Source of the DNA: an uncultured Gammaproteobacteria bacterium
GTDB lineage: Bacteria; Pseudomonadota; Gammaproteobacteria; Arenicellales; JAANXG01
Length of the DNA: 36,702 bases
Direction of reading: 5' to 3'
Assembly: GCA_947259395.1 (NCBI GenBank)
Contig: CAMYMN010000033.1
Coordinates: 1-36,702, forward strand
Shown here: piece after piece, positions 1-7,338 of the stretch
Layout of the letters: each line of letters begins with the position of its first letter
How positions within the stretch are numbered: the stretch's first letter is position 1
Notes under the pieces: generated by a model
Database searches by the model: none
What the model was told of the DNA's origin: nothing
The model's input: the letters and a program-made list of their open reading frames with translations, nothing else
Made by a program: the position numbers and the translations under genes

Positions 1-483
1 CGTGTCTGCGCTGCCGAGCTGTTTGATGTAGTTTACGACGTCCCAGATGTCATTTTCCGACAAGGTACCCTTCCAGGGCGGCATGGCGCCGCGGCCTTCG
101 GCGATCTTCCACGCCAAGTCACCGTCGGGATGTTGCGGCGCCATCACCTTGAGATTGGCGGCCGGTGGTTTCAGCGCCTTACCGGCGGGTCCGTCGCCTT
201 CGCCCGTGGCGCCATGGCAACTCGCGCAGTTTGTCTGGTAGATCTGTTTTCCATTGCTGACGGACTGTTCGCTGGCAGCCACTGGATTGGCGCGTTGTGC
301 GGCGTCCGCCGGCGCCATCCAGTGTGCATCCTCGTGATGGTGCCCGGCTGGGTTCTTGCCGCCGGCCAGCACCGTGGCAGAACCGGCGGCACCCCAGATC
401 AGTGCCGGTACGGCAAGTTGAATCAGCACTCGGCGGGTACGGAAATCCCTAGACTTACGGGCGTTGCGGCGATTTGTGTTCAT
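1..483 (-). CDS. c-type cytochrome, class I, partial (3' end beyond window)
   Basis: This is an open reading frame of 161 codons that runs off the left edge without a stop. The start ATG is at 483, with a GAGG-like ribosome site just upstream. The N-terminus is Arg-rich and followed by a hydrophobic stretch (residues about 19-40), consistent with export. A short His-rich patch lies near 48-54. Haem is attached at CASCH (86-90), and Met134 in a GAMPPW context is the likely sixth ligand. The last visible residues (DVVNYIKQL) are the usual C-terminal helix of a monohaem cytochrome c, so little is missing. It lies 46 bp downstream of the multicopper oxidase on the same strand. I infer that it exchanges electrons with that enzyme in the periplasm. 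The family call is firm; the partner is inferred. Confidence 0.88.
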   Translation of the reverse strand, partial: MNTNRRNARKSRDFRTRRVLIQLAVPALIWGAAGSATVLAGGKNPAGHHHEDAHWMAPADAAQRANPVAASEQSVSNGKQIYQTNCASCHGATGEGDGPAGKALKPPAANLKVMAPQHPDGDLAWKIAEGRGAMPPWKGTLSENDIWDVVNYIKQLGSADT

Positions 484-529
484 ATGTGTTCCTCTTTCGA
501 TGTCAGAATGATGCATTAAATTTTGGATG

Positions 530-1864
530 TTAAGCGATGCCGTCGCGACGCAGTTCTTCGGATGACGCACGATCGGCGACGGTCCCTTCCGGATTCGAAT
601 ACCAGCCCGGGTCGTCATAGCTGGTGAGGTTTTCGCGCACCTTCAACACCGTAAACATACCGCCGACTGTCGACTTGCTGAACTGAAGTTGCACCGGCGC
701 CATGGGGGCGCTGTTTTTGGGCATCGGCATGCGCATATAGGCCATGTCGCCCATGCCGCCTTGGCCCATGGTCATGTAACCCGGCAGCAGTGAGCGCACC
801 TTACTATCCAGCTCTCCGGGCTCCATGCCGACCATATTCGGAATGCCGTGCCCCATTTGGGTCATGATGTGATGGGTCATGTGGCAGTGCATGATCCAGT
901 CCCCCGGGGCGTCGGCGATCAGTTCGATATCCCGGGTCTGTCCCACGGCGACCAGGGCGGTGGTCTCCGGCCATTGGGCCGATACCGGAATCCGCTCACC
1001 GTCGGTGGCGGTGATCTTGAAGCGGTAGCCGTGCAAATGTATCGGATGGTGGTCCATCGCCGACAGGTTCCCAATGCGGATCCTCACCCGTTCGTTCAGT
1101 TTCGCTACCAGGGGCTCGGTGCTCGGGAACGATTTACCGTTGATGGTGAGGACATTGAAGTCCGACATCTCATTCGGGTCCGGCCGCGAGGTGCCGGGCT
1201 CGACACGGAACTCGTTGAGCAATAACGTGAAGTCGCGATCGACGATGTCATCGTCAGTGGGGTTCCGCGGATGGATGATCAGCGATCCTGTCAGCCCCAT
1301 TCCCTCCTGGGTCATGGTGTCGTAGTGCGAGTGGTACATGAACGTTCCGTATTGACGGTTGGTCCACTCGTATTTGTACGTCTCGCCCGGCGGGATTGGA
1401 CTCTGGGTCACGCCGCTGACGCCGTCCATGCCGTTGGGCAGAAAGATGCCGTGCCAGTGGACGCTGGTGGGCACCGACAGCTTGTTGGTGACGTAAATGC
1501 GGATGCGTTCGCCTTCCACGGCCTCGATGACCGTGCCGCTCAAGCGCCCGTTGTAACCCCACACCGTCGCCTTGAGTCCAGGTGCGAACTCATGCTCGAA
1601 CTCTTCGGCGACGAGATGGAACACCTTGACCCCGTCGACGACCTTGAATGGCAGCGCTGCCCCGTTGGGCACGACCACCGGTTGGTAGTCCTTGCCCGGT
1701 TGGCCGGGCGCCAGCGGCTCAATGTCCATCGGGCCGCCGCTGTAGGATTTCTCCCAGCGAGTTCGCGGTTCGCTCGCGTGTGCGGGGGTCACCGACTGAC
1801 CCAGCGCCGCGCCGCCTGCGGCGGCGGCGCCGGTCATCAGGAAATGGCGTCGTGAGTATTTCAT
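530..1864 (-). CDS. Tat-exported multicopper oxidase (copper resistance type)
   Basis: 444 residues. The start at 1864 is chosen because an AGGAGG site precedes it and the protein then begins MKYSRRHFLMTG, a twin-arginine signal ending near AHA (28-30). A longer in-frame start adds only a non-signal leader. All four copper motifs are present: HWH (136-138), HSH (178-180), HPIHLH (273-278) and HCHMTHHIMTQM (326-337), with Met337 as the axial type 1 ligand. After them comes a Met-rich tail (about 363-388, e.g. MRMPMP), as in copper-tolerance oxidases. It would oxidise Cu(I) or another reductant in the periplasm and pass electrons to O2 or to the adjacent cytochrome. It starts 2 bp after the TolC-like gene stops, so translation is probably coupled. 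Substrate is inferred. Confidence 0.93.
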   Translation of the reverse strand: MKYSRRHFLMTGAAAAGGAALGQSVTPAHASEPRTRWEKSYSGGPMDIEPLAPGQPGKDYQPVVVPNGAALPFKVVDGVKVFHLVAEEFEHEFAPGLKATVWGYNGRLSGTVIEAVEGERIRIYVTNKLSVPTSVHWHGIFLPNGMDGVSGVTQSPIPPGETYKYEWTNRQYGTFMYHSHYDTMTQEGMGLTGSLIIHPRNPTDDDIVDRDFTLLLNEFRVEPGTSRPDPNEMSDFNVLTINGKSFPSTEPLVAKLNERVRIRIGNLSAMDHHPIHLHGYRFKITATDGERIPVSAQWPETTALVAVGQTRDIELIADAPGDWIMHCHMTHHIMTQMGHGIPNMVGMEPGELDSKVRSLLPGYMTMGQGGMGDMAYMRMPMPKNSAPMAPVQLQFSKSTVGGMFTVLKVRENLTSYDDPGWYSNPEGTVADRASSEELRRDGIA

Positions 1865-1866
1865 GA

Positions 1867-3297
1867 TCAATGTCCTCCTGCGCCGGCAGCGGCGCTCAAT
1901 GATACGGCAGATGCGTCGGCGGCCATACCGATGCCACCTGGACGCAGTCTGCCATTCAGCATTTGGTCGAGCTGATTGCGGGCGATCCAATAATCGCGCA
2001 GATTGTCGATGTAGCGCCGACCCAGCTCGATCTGCCGTTCCTGCACCTGCAGCAATCGAAACACGCCCACCTGCATGGCGTTGTATTCGAGCAAGGTACC
2101 GTCAACGATGCGCTGACTCAGCGGCAACAACACTTGTTCCAAATGCTTCGTTTGCGCGTGCGCCGTTTTTACCGATTCCCGCGCCATGCGGGCCGCGGAA
2201 CGCACCTCAATCGCCTTGGCGAGATACTGCTGCTGCGCGCGGCGAAATTCGGCGCGGCCCGCCGCCAGGCGGGCTTGCCCGACATCGAAGATCGGTATCT
2301 GCAGACCGAGGCTGATGCCGTCCTCGTACTCGCCGTCGTCACGCTCCAAGACATAGCCAAGATCCAGTTCCGGCACCAAACGCGTATTGGTGTCCAAGCC
2401 GAGCCGGGTCGCGATCGCCACAAGCCGGTGTCGCGCCATCTCGAGATCCAGGCTGCGTTCGACGGCGCGGTTCTCGATTTCGCTGGTGTCGATCGGCTGT
2501 TGCGGCAGCCCGGGCAGCTTGCCCGCGATCCGCCACTGGGTGTCCTGACCCCAGAAGCCCATTAGCACATTGAGGCGCTCGCGGGCCTGTTGTACGGCCA
2601 TCTCCGCAGTCGCCAGCAGCAGCCGGGCCTCCTGATGCAGCGCCTGCTGATTGGCAAGCCGCAAGTCGGTGATGTTTCCCGCCTCATACAGACGCTGCGC
2701 CGCGTACAGCGCGGCGCCGGTGGATTCGACCACTTGCTCCATCATGTCCTTGGTTTGCACCGCGGCCTGGGCCCGGTAGAACGCCTCGCGGACCTCGCCG
2801 GCCAAGTCCAGCACCGCGGCGGTCACGCTCAACTTGGCGCTATCGAATTCAGCGCCGGCAAGCTTTTTGCGCAGCGGAATGCTGAACACGCGTAAAAAGT
2901 TCAGCGACACCCCGAAATCGAAATTGGTGATGTCCTCGTCACGGGGAAAAGTCACTTGACCGTGGAGCAGCGGGTTGCTGAGCAGTCCGGCCTGCACCAG
3001 ATTCGCCTGCGCCACCCCCAGGTCCTCGTAGGTCGCCTGCAGCCGCGGGTTGTTGAGCAACGCGATCTGCACTGCCTTCTCAACATTGATGCCCTCCTGC
3101 ATCATCGCGCTCACCTGCTGTTCAACCGCCTGGTCCTCGGCGCTTCCGGTGTGCCAACGCGCCTGGTAGCCGCCTCGTTGATTCAGCTTTTCTTGCACGT
3201 CGCTGAACCCGGCGTCTTCGGGTACGGTCGCGCACCCCGTGACCAGCACCAAGACAGCCAGGACCAGGGAGCGGTACTTACTTTTGATTATCGTCAT
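1867..3297 (-). CDS. TolC/CusC-family outer-membrane efflux lipoprotein
   Basis: 476 residues. The ATG at 3297 is preferred because AGGGGAG lies 8 bp upstream; a GTG at 3306 is possible. The N-terminus has a lipoprotein signal with lipobox LVTGC (Cys22). The remainder has the two long alpha-helical coiled repeats of outer-membrane factors, e.g. PRLQATYEDLGVAQANL near 90 and LDLGYVLERDDGEYEDG near 315, and usual family length (450-490). Such proteins form the trimeric exit duct of RND or other tripartite exporters, including CusC for Cu/Ag. No CusB or CusA gene is in the window; they may lie beyond the left edge or elsewhere. It sits between a His-tailed mini-lipoprotein (17 bp) and the multicopper oxidase (2 bp), so a metal-efflux role is likely. 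Confidence 0.92.
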   Translation of the reverse strand: MTIIKSKYRSLVLAVLVLVTGCATVPEDAGFSDVQEKLNQRGGYQARWHTGSAEDQAVEQQVSAMMQEGINVEKAVQIALLNNPRLQATYEDLGVAQANLVQAGLLSNPLLHGQVTFPRDEDITNFDFGVSLNFLRVFSIPLRKKLAGAEFDSAKLSVTAAVLDLAGEVREAFYRAQAAVQTKDMMEQVVESTGAALYAAQRLYEAGNITDLRLANQQALHQEARLLLATAEMAVQQARERLNVLMGFWGQDTQWRIAGKLPGLPQQPIDTSEIENRAVERSLDLEMARHRLVAIATRLGLDTNTRLVPELDLGYVLERDDGEYEDGISLGLQIPIFDVGQARLAAGRAEFRRAQQQYLAKAIEVRSAARMARESVKTAHAQTKHLEQVLLPLSQRIVDGTLLEYNAMQVGVFRLLQVQERQIELGRRYIDNLRDYWIARNQLDQMLNGRLRPGGIGMAADASAVSLSAAAGAGGH

Positions 3298-3314
3298 GAC
3301 GCCCACTCCCCTGT

Positions 3315-3596
3315 CTAGTGTTTGTGATGTTGGTGCATGTCGTGTCCCGCGGGTGCGGGCTTGGGCGCCGCGATCGCCGTGGTGTCCAGTGCTGTCGAGC
3401 GCGGCGGCTCGGGTGCAGCTTGGGCGTTGGGATTGGCGGGATGGTCAATGCCGGCGAGTGGTACGGTGATGTTGCTCGCGCATGCGGCAAGCCCAACGGC
3501 GCTCGTCCACAGGGCCAGAAATCGCAGCACGCCCGCGGTTGTGGGTCGGCGCCGTGGTATTGGTTTTGGCGCGGCGCGCAAAATAGAAAAATTCAT
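3315..3596 (-). CDS. Small His-tailed lipoprotein of copper cluster
   Basis: 93 residues, start ATG at 3596 with a strong GAGGAGG 5 bp upstream. An Arg-rich N-terminus is followed by a hydrophobic segment (23-38) and a lipobox GLAAC (Cys39). The mature part is short and rich in Pro and Ala, probably disordered, and ends in HDMHQHHKH, a plausible metal-binding tail. Similar mini-lipoproteins often precede CusC/TolC-like genes in copper clusters. It is the gene immediately before the TolC-like gene, in the same operon. The function could be Cu delivery or buffering at the outer membrane; this is inferred from composition and place only. Confidence 0.72.
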   Translation of the reverse strand: MNFSILRAAPKPIPRRRPTTAGVLRFLALWTSAVGLAACASNITVPLAGIDHPANPNAQAAPEPPRSTALDTTAIAAPKPAPAGHDMHQHHKH

Positions 3597-3672
3597 GAAA
3601 CCTCCTCATTCAAGACTGATCAGCCGCTGACACCCTGCCGGCGGTACTCGTGAGACAGTTACGACAGTTTAA

Positions 3673-4038
3673 TCAGGCTAATGGCCGGGGAGGTCTAAAG
3701 ACTGAGTGTGATCGTTGCTGGCCGGGTCTTCGCTGCTGGAAGGTATGAATGATCGAGGGGTCGTCCGGCGAAATTTGGACCTTGGGTGAGATAAGCATGG
3801 CGCTGCCGTTGACGCACTGCCCGCAGTGTGCGGATTGGCAGCAAAATCCCTGCTGACATGCGCCGTTGGCATTATCGTGATGATCCGGATGAGCGCACGG
3901 CGCCGCGATCTCGGTATGGGTGCCAACAGTGTGGGCCGCCCCGTCTTCGCAGCTGCCCGCGAATGACCACTGTATGGTACCGACCACCAGGAAGGCCGCC
4001 AGTGCACAGCGTATGGTCTTGTCGATCAGGGTCCTCAT
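3673..4038 (-). CDS. Exported Cys/His-rich small protein (paralogue of the one at 7912-8319)
   Basis: 121 residues from the ATG at 4038, chosen because it directly precedes a signal peptide (MRTLIDKTIRC, hydrophobic core, cleavage near SFAG). No good ribosome site is visible, and a GTG at 4116 is a possible longer start. The mature part carries many Cys and His residues in its middle (GACQQGFCCQSAHCGQC) and a PCAHPDHHD segment, then a C-terminus SVFRPPRPLA. The second Cys-rich protein of the block ends SIFHPPRLAS, with the same layout. Both resemble DUF2946-like small periplasmic proteins that accompany copper genes. I infer binding of soft metals. It lies 76 bp upstream of the mini-lipoprotein and may start that operon. 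Confidence 0.68.
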   Translation of the reverse strand: MRTLIDKTIRCALAAFLVVGTIQWSFAGSCEDGAAHTVGTHTEIAAPCAHPDHHDNANGACQQGFCCQSAHCGQCVNGSAMLISPKVQISPDDPSIIHTFQQRRPGQQRSHSVFRPPRPLA

Positions 4039-4122
4039 CTGTGGGAACAGAGTCCGCGCATGAGCGAATAGACTGTTTCTGGGCCGCGAAGTTTCACAAA
4101 AAACCGTTTCCGGCACAAATCC

Positions 4123-4149
4123 GACCGTATCCGGTCAGTAGACAGTCAA
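4123..4149 (-). promoter_or_regulatory. Possible promoter with dyad upstream of copper operon
   Basis: On the minus strand a TTGACT (4149-4144) is followed by a perfect GACCG-GATA-CGGTC dyad (4136-4123), about 85-110 bp upstream of the Cys-rich protein start at 4038. A -35 hexamer followed by a dyad recalls MerR-type operators, but I see no good -10 at 19-20 bp spacing, so the assignment is tentative. Confidence 0.3.
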
Positions 4150-4247
4150 ATCCTTATTCGTGCGCCGTGAATTCTGTGTATACAACGTAAAGACTTTCCA
4201 GCACCGCGGCCGAAACCTCGGTGGATGGACTTATAATCAATTTTTAT

Positions 4248-4267
4248 AAAAAAACGCCTGCGTGGCG
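4248..4267 (-). terminator. Rho-independent terminator after CVIC membrane protein
   Basis: Read on the minus strand, a short stem CGCC-ACGCA-GGCG is followed at once by seven T residues. It begins one base after the stop codon of the membrane protein at 4269. It separates the thiol/membrane-protein genes from the copper-efflux genes downstream. The stem is only 4 bp plus a possible closing pair, so it may be leaky. Confidence 0.6.
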
Positions 4268-4268
4268 C

Positions 4269-4709
4269 TCACCAATCTTTGCAGCACGCAATGATGCGGT
4301 CGACGACGATCTTTGTTTTTGGGCTCTGCCGGTAAAAGTACAGCAATGACAGTGCACCCCACAATAGCGCGAGCAGACCCAGGCCGTATACCAGATCGGT
4401 AGTCACGCCGAGCGCCAAAAAGCCGGCCAGCGTCAGTGTGAGCAAGAACGGCAAACGGAACACGTGTAGACCCTCGTCGGTATTTTTCTCCAGAAAATAA
4501 TACAAACCGACAATGGTCTGCCCCAGCAACACCGCGATGATCACCGGCTGATCGAACATTCCGAGCCAATACAACGCCAGTAACGCCATCCACGTGATGC
4601 TAACGCTTACGCAGATCACGCAAAACTTCCATTGGGTCAAGCCCTTGATGGTCAAAAGAACGACAAACAGTGCGGTAATAACCGATAACGCCAGCACCGC
4701 TGGGTTCAT
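4269..4709 (-). CDS. Small polytopic membrane protein with CVIC motif, unknown function
   Basis: 146 residues, start ATG at 4709. The start overlaps the stop of the preceding gene in an ATGA, a sign of translational coupling. The sequence is hydrophobic with about four to five membrane segments (near 4-22, 34-50, 56-73, 87-102, 107-126). A KFCVIC motif (Cys30, Cys33) lies at the edge of the second segment and a CC pair at 142-143 near the C-terminus. I do not recognise a named family. Paired cysteines in and beside the membrane, next to CcdA and a thioredoxin-like gene, suggest thiol-disulfide relay or metal binding. That role is inferred. A terminator follows directly. Confidence 0.75.
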   Translation of the reverse strand: MNPAVLALSVITALFVVLLTIKGLTQWKFCVICVSVSITWMALLALYWLGMFDQPVIIAVLLGQTIVGLYYFLEKNTDEGLHVFRLPFLLTLTLAGFLALGVTTDLVYGLGLLALLWGALSLLYFYRQSPKTKIVVDRIIACCKDW

Positions 4710-5227
4710 ACCGCGAACTCGATGACCACAGCAGCGGAAACGAGTAATAGCAGCGTGATGACCATACCTTGGAAGGGATACATCGTGCCGCCGCGAGCAA
4801 GCGCCAGTTTCCGGCTCAGGAAAGGCGACAACAGTATCAATACTCCACCAATAATTGCTCCCACTAGAAACAGGTTTATCAGAATCGTTTTTCCGTATTC
4901 CCCCCAAAACGGCAGATACACGGAGGTGTAATCTGCCAGGACGGGCTGCAACGGCAAGATGGTGGTGGCAAACGAGAAGATCGCCAATAGGGCTTTTTGC
5001 TTTGGCACATATTGCTTCTTCAAGAATCGTGCGACCCACAATCCCAGCGCCACCGCGAACGCGCCGAGGAATATGCCCACCGACATCGGTCCCACCCCCA
5101 GCTTGGCTGCGCCCAAAGCCACCACCCCGGCACCCGCGGTGCACAGCGGACAGTGGGCGTGCGCGGTCGCCGGCAGCAGCAGCTGCAGCGCAAGTAATCC
5201 CATTATTGCTAATGTGAGAACATTCAT
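4706..5227 (-). CDS. Membrane protein with N-terminal HCPLC motif, unknown function
   Basis: 173 residues, start at 5227 (another ATG 4 bp further in is out of frame). It begins with a signal-like segment ending near AHA and is followed at once by HCPLC (Cys26, Cys29), which would face the periplasm. About four membrane segments follow (near 33-60, 77-96, 113-135, 154-172), with a KKQYVPKQK basic loop between the first two. I have the impression that similar proteins with this HCPLCTAGAG start occur in methanogens and in several bacterial phyla, but no function is known to me. Its stop overlaps the start of the CVIC membrane protein, so the two probably form a complex. The upstream leader holds two perfect inverted repeats (5248-5304). 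Confidence 0.78.
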   Translation of the reverse strand: MNVLTLAIMGLLALQLLLPATAHAHCPLCTAGAGVVALGAAKLGVGPMSVGIFLGAFAVALGLWVARFLKKQYVPKQKALLAIFSFATTILPLQPVLADYTSVYLPFWGEYGKTILINLFLVGAIIGGVLILLSPFLSRKLALARGGTMYPFQGMVITLLLLVSAAVVIEFAV

Positions 5228-5247
5228 CTCATTTTCCCATTACGAAT

Positions 5248-5272
5248 TTGCTGAACGTCAAATGTTCAGCAA
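5248..5272. promoter_or_regulatory. Perfect 9-bp inverted repeat upstream of CPLC gene
   Basis: TTGCTGAAC and GTTCAGCAA, separated by 7 bp, form a perfect dyad 21 bp upstream of the start of the CPLC membrane protein. It could be an operator or an RNA hairpin in the leader. There is no T-run in either direction to make it a classical terminator. Confidence 0.5.
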
Positions 5273-5282
5273 TTGACCCCAA

Positions 5283-5304
5283 TATCCTCGTAGTATAGAG
5301 GATA
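5283..5304. promoter_or_regulatory. Perfect 7-bp inverted repeat, possible MerR-type operator
   Basis: TATCCTC and GAGGATA are separated by 8 bp; on the minus strand the dyad encloses a TATACT that could serve as a -10 box. The general form (CTCTATA..TA.GAG) recalls lead/mercury MerR-family operators. It lies about 55 bp upstream of the CPLC membrane protein gene. The block carries one MerR-type regulator (7331-7786) that could act here; this is inferred. Confidence 0.42.
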
Positions 5305-5456
5305 AAATCACTCGTCTGGTCCGGTCCACCCCGCTCCATCCCGCGATGATCATCGTGCCCGATGGAATGATTCAAATGCGCAGTGAGCGGAATCGAGGTT
5401 CGAGTACGATGATCATGCACGAGCCGCCTGAAAGTTCAGGACGCCTCGAAGTCGCC

Positions 5457-5903
5457 TTACAGCTTTTCGTACAGTGAGATCTTGCCGCCCTTTATCGAGT
5501 AGACGTTCCAGGTTTCCTTCTTGCGCCCGGGCATCCCTGGTGATCCCTGTGGCATGCCCCCCATGCCGATGCCGTAGATAGCCGGCTTTTCGGTCAACAA
5601 CTTGTCTATGACCTTGGACGGGATGTGCCCCTCGACGATGTAGTCGCCGATGATCGAAGTGTGACAACTCTCCAGGGTTTTGGGTATCTTATACTTGCGC
5701 TTGACGGCGTGCAGATCCTTCATTTCCATGTTCACGACATCTACCTTGTAGCCGTTGCTTTCCATGTGCTCTTTCCAACCGGTGCAACAACCGCAGGTAT
5801 AGGACTTATACATGGTGATCGTCTCTTTGGGTGCGGCGCTGGTGCCGCAACCGGTGATCAACAACGCCAATCCGAGAATTGGTAGGAACTTGAAAAGTTT
5901 CAT
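5457..5903 (-). CDS. DUF411-family lipoprotein, probable metal-binding
   Basis: 148 residues, ATG at 5903. A lipoprotein signal ends in LITGC (Cys19). The DUF411 features are clear: a thioredoxin-like beta start (ITMYKSYTCGCCTGW, Cys37, Cys39, Cys40), then ESCHTSIIGDYIVEGHIPS (Cys80-His81) and a Gly/Met-rich GIGMGGMPQGSPGMPG segment at 111-126, which is typical of the family. DUF411 proteins are found repeatedly in copper-resistance clusters and are presumed to bind or shuttle metal in the periplasm. It is 45 bp downstream of ccdA on the same strand and probably the last gene of the merR-ccmG-ccdA operon. The family call is sure; the metal is inferred. Confidence 0.9.
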   Translation of the reverse strand: MKLFKFLPILGLALLITGCGTSAAPKETITMYKSYTCGCCTGWKEHMESNGYKVDVVNMEMKDLHAVKRKYKIPKTLESCHTSIIGDYIVEGHIPSKVIDKLLTEKPAIYGIGMGGMPQGSPGMPGRKKETWNVYSIKGGKISLYEKL

Positions 5904-5948
5904 GGGTTTGTCTCCAAAGTTTGAAAGTCAAATATTGAATTGGTTGAG

Positions 5949-6692
5949 TCAGCCGATTGTTGAGAACACCGGAAATGTGTTCAGCATCCAGAAACCGAAT
6001 GTGGACAGGTAACCGGTGATCATAGCGATGCCGGTCACGATCAGGATCACACCGGCCACGATGTGCAAAGTCCGGCCCATGCGACGCATCGCCTTGAGCC
6101 GGGCGAGGAACTTGTCCGCAAACAGCGCAGCGGCCAGAAACGGTAGGCTCAGCCCCAAGGCGTAGACGCTCAACAGGGCGATCCCCTGATTCAAGGTCGC
6201 GGTCACCGCGCTGGCCGCAAGGATCGCGCCCAGCACCGGGCCGATGCAGGGGGTCCAACCGAAGCCGAATGCCAGGCCCAGCACGAAAGCCGATACCGGA
6301 CCGCCCCCATCCAGAGTCACGTGAAAGCGCGTGTCCCGATGCATTTGCGGCAGCTTGATGAGCCCGGTCATGAACAGACCGAAAACGATGATAATCGTGC
6401 CACCGATGATATTGGTTTCGTAACGGTAATTGAGCATCGTCTGGCCGAGTAGCGAGGCGCTCGCTCCCAGCACCACGAACACCACCGAAAAGCCCATCAC
6501 GAAGAACAGGCTCAACGCCACGGCGGGTAACCGCGCTGCGATCGACTGCCCATTTTGCGGATCGGTGACCGACTCCCCGGTAATGTAGGAGATATAAGCC
6601 GGAACCAAGGGCAGCACACACGGGGAGAAGAACGATATGACACCGGCCAGAAAGATAGCCGGAAGTGCCAGGGTTGAGAGTTCCCCCGCCAT
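5949..6692 (-). CDS. ccdA: CcdA-like cytochrome c biogenesis / thiol-disulfide transmembrane protein
   Basis: 247 residues, ATG at 6692. Six membrane segments are expected. The two redox cysteines of the DsbD/CcdA core are in their usual contexts: SPCVLPLVPAYISYI (Cys25) and GWTPCIGPVLGA (Cys149). Length and layout match CcdA, not full DsbD, as there is no periplasmic alpha or gamma domain. CcdA carries electrons from cytoplasmic thioredoxin across the membrane to periplasmic thiol proteins. Here the natural acceptors would be the CcmG-like protein just upstream (70 bp) and perhaps DUF411 or the CPLC/CVIC pair. A role in cytochrome c maturation is equally possible, since the block encodes a cytochrome c. 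Confidence 0.93.
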   Translation of the reverse strand: MAGELSTLALPAIFLAGVISFFSPCVLPLVPAYISYITGESVTDPQNGQSIAARLPAVALSLFFVMGFSVVFVVLGASASLLGQTMLNYRYETNIIGGTIIIVFGLFMTGLIKLPQMHRDTRFHVTLDGGGPVSAFVLGLAFGFGWTPCIGPVLGAILAASAVTATLNQGIALLSVYALGLSLPFLAAALFADKFLARLKAMRRMGRTLHIVAGVILIVTGIAMITGYLSTFGFWMLNTFPVFSTIG

Positions 6693-6762
6693 TACCTATC
6701 CCAACCGCAGCGGTCCACGTGCGACAGCAAGGCCGTATTGCGACCGTGATAAATGTTTGTGT

Positions 6763-7338
6763 TCATTCCCTCAATTTCTCAATCAGCGGCAGCATCGTCT
6801 CCTCGAGCACCCGCCGGTTTATGGCCCCGATGTGCTTGTAGGCGATGCGGCCGTCGCGGTCGATCACAAAGGTCTCCGGCACGCCATAGACACCCCAATC
6901 GATCCCTACACGGCCGCTGATATCCGCACCGGTTCGAGTATAAGGATCGCCCAAGGCGTCGAGCCACGCGGCGGCGTCATTTGGCTGGTCCTTATAGTTT
7001 AGACCGTGGATCGGTACGACATTCTCCTGGTACATCTGCATGAACAGCGGATGTTCATCGCGGCAGGCGGTGCACCACGACGCAAACACATTGACTAGGG
7101 ATACCTCGCCCACCAGATTTTCGTCGGACAGGCCTGCGGTACGCCCCTGGACCGGCGGCAGGTCGAACTCCGGAACCGGCTTGCCGATTAATGGCGACGG
7201 TACCTCCCGTGGATCGAGTGTCAGACCGATACCCAGAAAGACTCCGATAGCCACAAAGATTGCCAGGGGCACCAGAAACTTGAAGGCCTGTGGGCGGGAC
7301 GCGCGTTGTGTTGCCTCCATCGATGCTTTCTCAGACAT
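6763..7338 (-). CDS. CcmG/DsbE/TlpA-like periplasmic thiol-disulfide oxidoreductase
   Basis: 191 residues, ATG at 7338, overlapping the end of the MerR gene by 8 bp. One N-terminal membrane anchor (about 20-40) is followed by a thioredoxin fold. The active site is WCTACRDEHP (Cys89, Cys92), and GVPETFVIDRDGRIAYKHIG contains the cis-proline loop and the family's C-terminal strands. The LIGKPVPEFDLP opening is characteristic of CcmG/DsbE. These proteins reduce the CXXCH cysteines of apocytochrome c or keep metal-site cysteines reduced. CcdA follows 70 bp downstream and would supply electrons. No other ccm gene is present, so the enzyme may serve the metal system rather than general cytochrome c maturation. 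Confidence 0.92.
   Translation of the reverse strand: MSEKASMEATQRASRPQAFKFLVPLAIFVAIGVFLGIGLTLDPREVPSPLIGKPVPEFDLPPVQGRTAGLSDENLVGEVSLVNVFASWCTACRDEHPLFMQMYQENVVPIHGLNYKDQPNDAAAWLDALGDPYTRTGADISGRVGIDWGVYGVPETFVIDRDGRIAYKHIGAINRRVLEETMLPLIEKLRE

Noticed and set aside
5229..5420. 63-codon His-containing frame on the minus strand
   Set aside because: It spans the two inverted repeats, has no ribosome site or signal peptide, and would occupy the promoter region of the CPLC gene.
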